From DAIRVC01 sp036803025 (GTDB lineage: Bacteria > Chloroflexota > Anaerolineae > Anaerolineales > E44-bin32): a stretch of 15,467 nt of DNA. Location: assembly GCA_036803025.1 (NCBI GenBank), contig DAIRVC010000051.1, forward strand, positions 1 through 15,467, in the 5' to 3' direction. Of this stretch, positions 14,867 to 15,467 are shown piece after piece. The notes beneath the pieces were generated by a model, which searched no databases, was not told where the DNA came from, and was given only the letters and a program-made list of their open reading frames with translations. Each line of letters begins with the position of its first letter. The stretch's first letter is position 1. The position numbers were made by a program, and so were the translations under genes.

Positions 14867-14872
14867 ATTATA
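14867..14872 (-). promoter_or_regulatory. -10 box predicting a leaderless pfkB-parA-parB transcript
   Basis: A perfect TATAAT on the minus strand ends 6 bp before the ATG at 14860, so the normal start of transcription 6-7 bp downstream falls on or next to the A of the start codon. No -35 is seen at 16-18 bp spacing. It lies in the 54-bp gap between jag and the PfkB gene, the largest gap in the minus-strand block. Confidence 0.55.
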
Positions 14873-14914
14873 GCCGAGCGGTCGCGGGCGGGCCCGGGTG
14901 GGTCTGCCGGCGGC

Positions 14915-15467
14915 TCACTCCGACTTGCGCGGCACGATGGTCACCTTGCGGTGATCGCCTTCGCCGATGCTCTCGGTGTAGACGTCCTCATGGTTGCGCA
15001 GCTCAAGGTGGATGATGCGCCGCTCGCTGGCGGGCATCGGCTCGAGGGTCATCGTCCGGCTGAATTCCATCGCCTGGTCGGCCATGCGGCGAGCCAGCTG
15101 CCGCAGCTGGCGTTCGCGTCGGGCCCGATAGCCCTCGACGTCGATGACCAGCGGGACCATGCGATCGAGTTCCTTGGCCACGATCAGGCGGGCGATGTAC
15201 TGAAGGGAGGCGAGGGTCTCGCCGCGGCGCCCGATCAGGATGCTCAGGTCGCGCCCGCGCACGTCCACCAGCAGGGGGCGGGACGCCTCCGGCTCATCCG
15301 GTTCCTGCCAGGCGGCGCTGACCTGGGCCTCGATGTCCATGCGCTCGAGCAGTTCCTGGACGATGGCGCGGGCGACGTCGGCCGTCTCTTCTTCCTGCTC
15401 CGGCGAGAGCGGCGTGGCGGGCGGGGGGGGTCGTGGACTGCGGGAACTCGGGCACCACCGCGCGGCT
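14915..15467 (-). CDS. jag: RNA-binding protein Jag/KhpB (KH and R3H domains), 5' end cut off
   Basis: The C-terminal 141 residues after the Met at 15340 contain a KH domain with ILIGRRGETLASLQYI (GxxG loop at 37-40 from that Met). An R3H domain follows, with LEPMPASERRIIHLELRNHEDVYTES, in which Arg107 and His111 form the R-x3-H motif. Reading upstream, the frame stays open and encodes a helix SPEQEEETADVARAIVQELLER that is the normal first part of the Jag KH domain, so Met 15340 is not the start and the gene runs off the right edge. Jag binds RNA and in several bacteria is involved in cell elongation or sporulation; it is normally encoded next to yidC. An 8-G run at 15423-15430 probably contains a one-base indel. 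The gene ends 54 bp before the PfkB start. Confidence 0.9.
   Translation of the reverse strand, partial: AARWCPSSRSPRPPPPATPLSPEQEEETADVARAIVQELLERMDIEAQVSAAWQEPDEPEASRPLLVDVRGRDLSILIGRRGETLASLQYIARLIVAKELDRMVPLVIDVEGYRARRERQLRQLARRMADQAMEFSRTMTLEPMPASERRIIHLELRNHEDVYTESIGEGDHRKVTIVPRKSE

Noticed and set aside
1..15467. CRISPR arrays, tRNA or rRNA genes, insertion sequences, phage or defence genes
   Set aside because: No regularly spaced repeats, cloverleaf sequences, terminal inverted repeats with a transposase, or recognisable defence or phage motifs were seen by reading both strands.

Overview
The window is high-GC bacterial DNA with chromosomal housekeeping content. I see no insertion sequence, phage gene, CRISPR array, tRNA or rRNA. 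A Chloroflexota (Anaerolineae-like) host is my best inference. It rests on a stand-alone Thr/Pro (TPTPT) repeat membrane protein, a transglutaminase of the TgpA type, and a GAF/PAS/cyclase protein beside a jag-parAB-asp23-nusB-tat gene set. No phylogenetic marker is decisive, so the taxon is a guess.

Layout. (1) Positions 1-2133, plus strand: the 3' end of an NAD-dependent sugar epimerase, overlapping by ATGA a membrane-bound CapD/WbpM-type nucleotide-sugar dehydratase. This looks like the end of a surface-polysaccharide cluster, closed by a clear intrinsic terminator. (2) Positions 2134-3055: a divergent pair, with a Thr/Pro-rich membrane-anchored protein on the minus strand and a small 2[4Fe-4S] ferredoxin on the plus strand. 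Their shared upstream region carries a 24-bp palindrome. A second terminator, sharing a 12-nt identical 3' half with the first, ends the ferredoxin gene. (3) Positions 3166-7396, plus strand: an integral-membrane transglutaminase (TgpA/DUF4129 type), then a soluble GAF-PAS-adenylate cyclase with its own near-consensus promoter. (4) Positions 7397-15467, minus strand: one collinear block transcribed right to left: jag (partial), a PfkB kinase, parA, parB, panE-like, fabG, asp23/gls24, nusB, tatB, tatC, and a D-cysteine desulfhydrase-family PLP enzyme. Gaps are 0-54 nt, with 4-nt stop/start overlaps at pfkB/parA, parA/parB and tatC/desulfhydrase.

How it fits together. The minus-strand block combines chromosome partition (ParA/ParB), an RNA-binding protein usually encoded next to yidC near the origin (Jag), fatty-acid synthesis (FabG), an Asp23 envelope/lipid-associated protein, transcription antitermination (NusB), and Tat export of folded proteins. 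Jag and ParAB together suggest the window lies near the chromosomal origin, with rpmH-rnpA-yidC probably just beyond the right edge; this is inference. The Tat pair and FabG serve the envelope, as do the polysaccharide and transglutaminase genes on the other strand.

Most of the window is recognisable. The points most worth a second look are a predicted leaderless promoter for the pfkB-parAB unit, the CACGTG-centred palindrome between the divergent genes, a TatC lacking two normally conserved glutamates, a probable one-base indel in an 8-G run inside jag, and a panE-fabG junction with a -10 box and a perfect GC hairpin. I did not find a convincing new multi-gene system.
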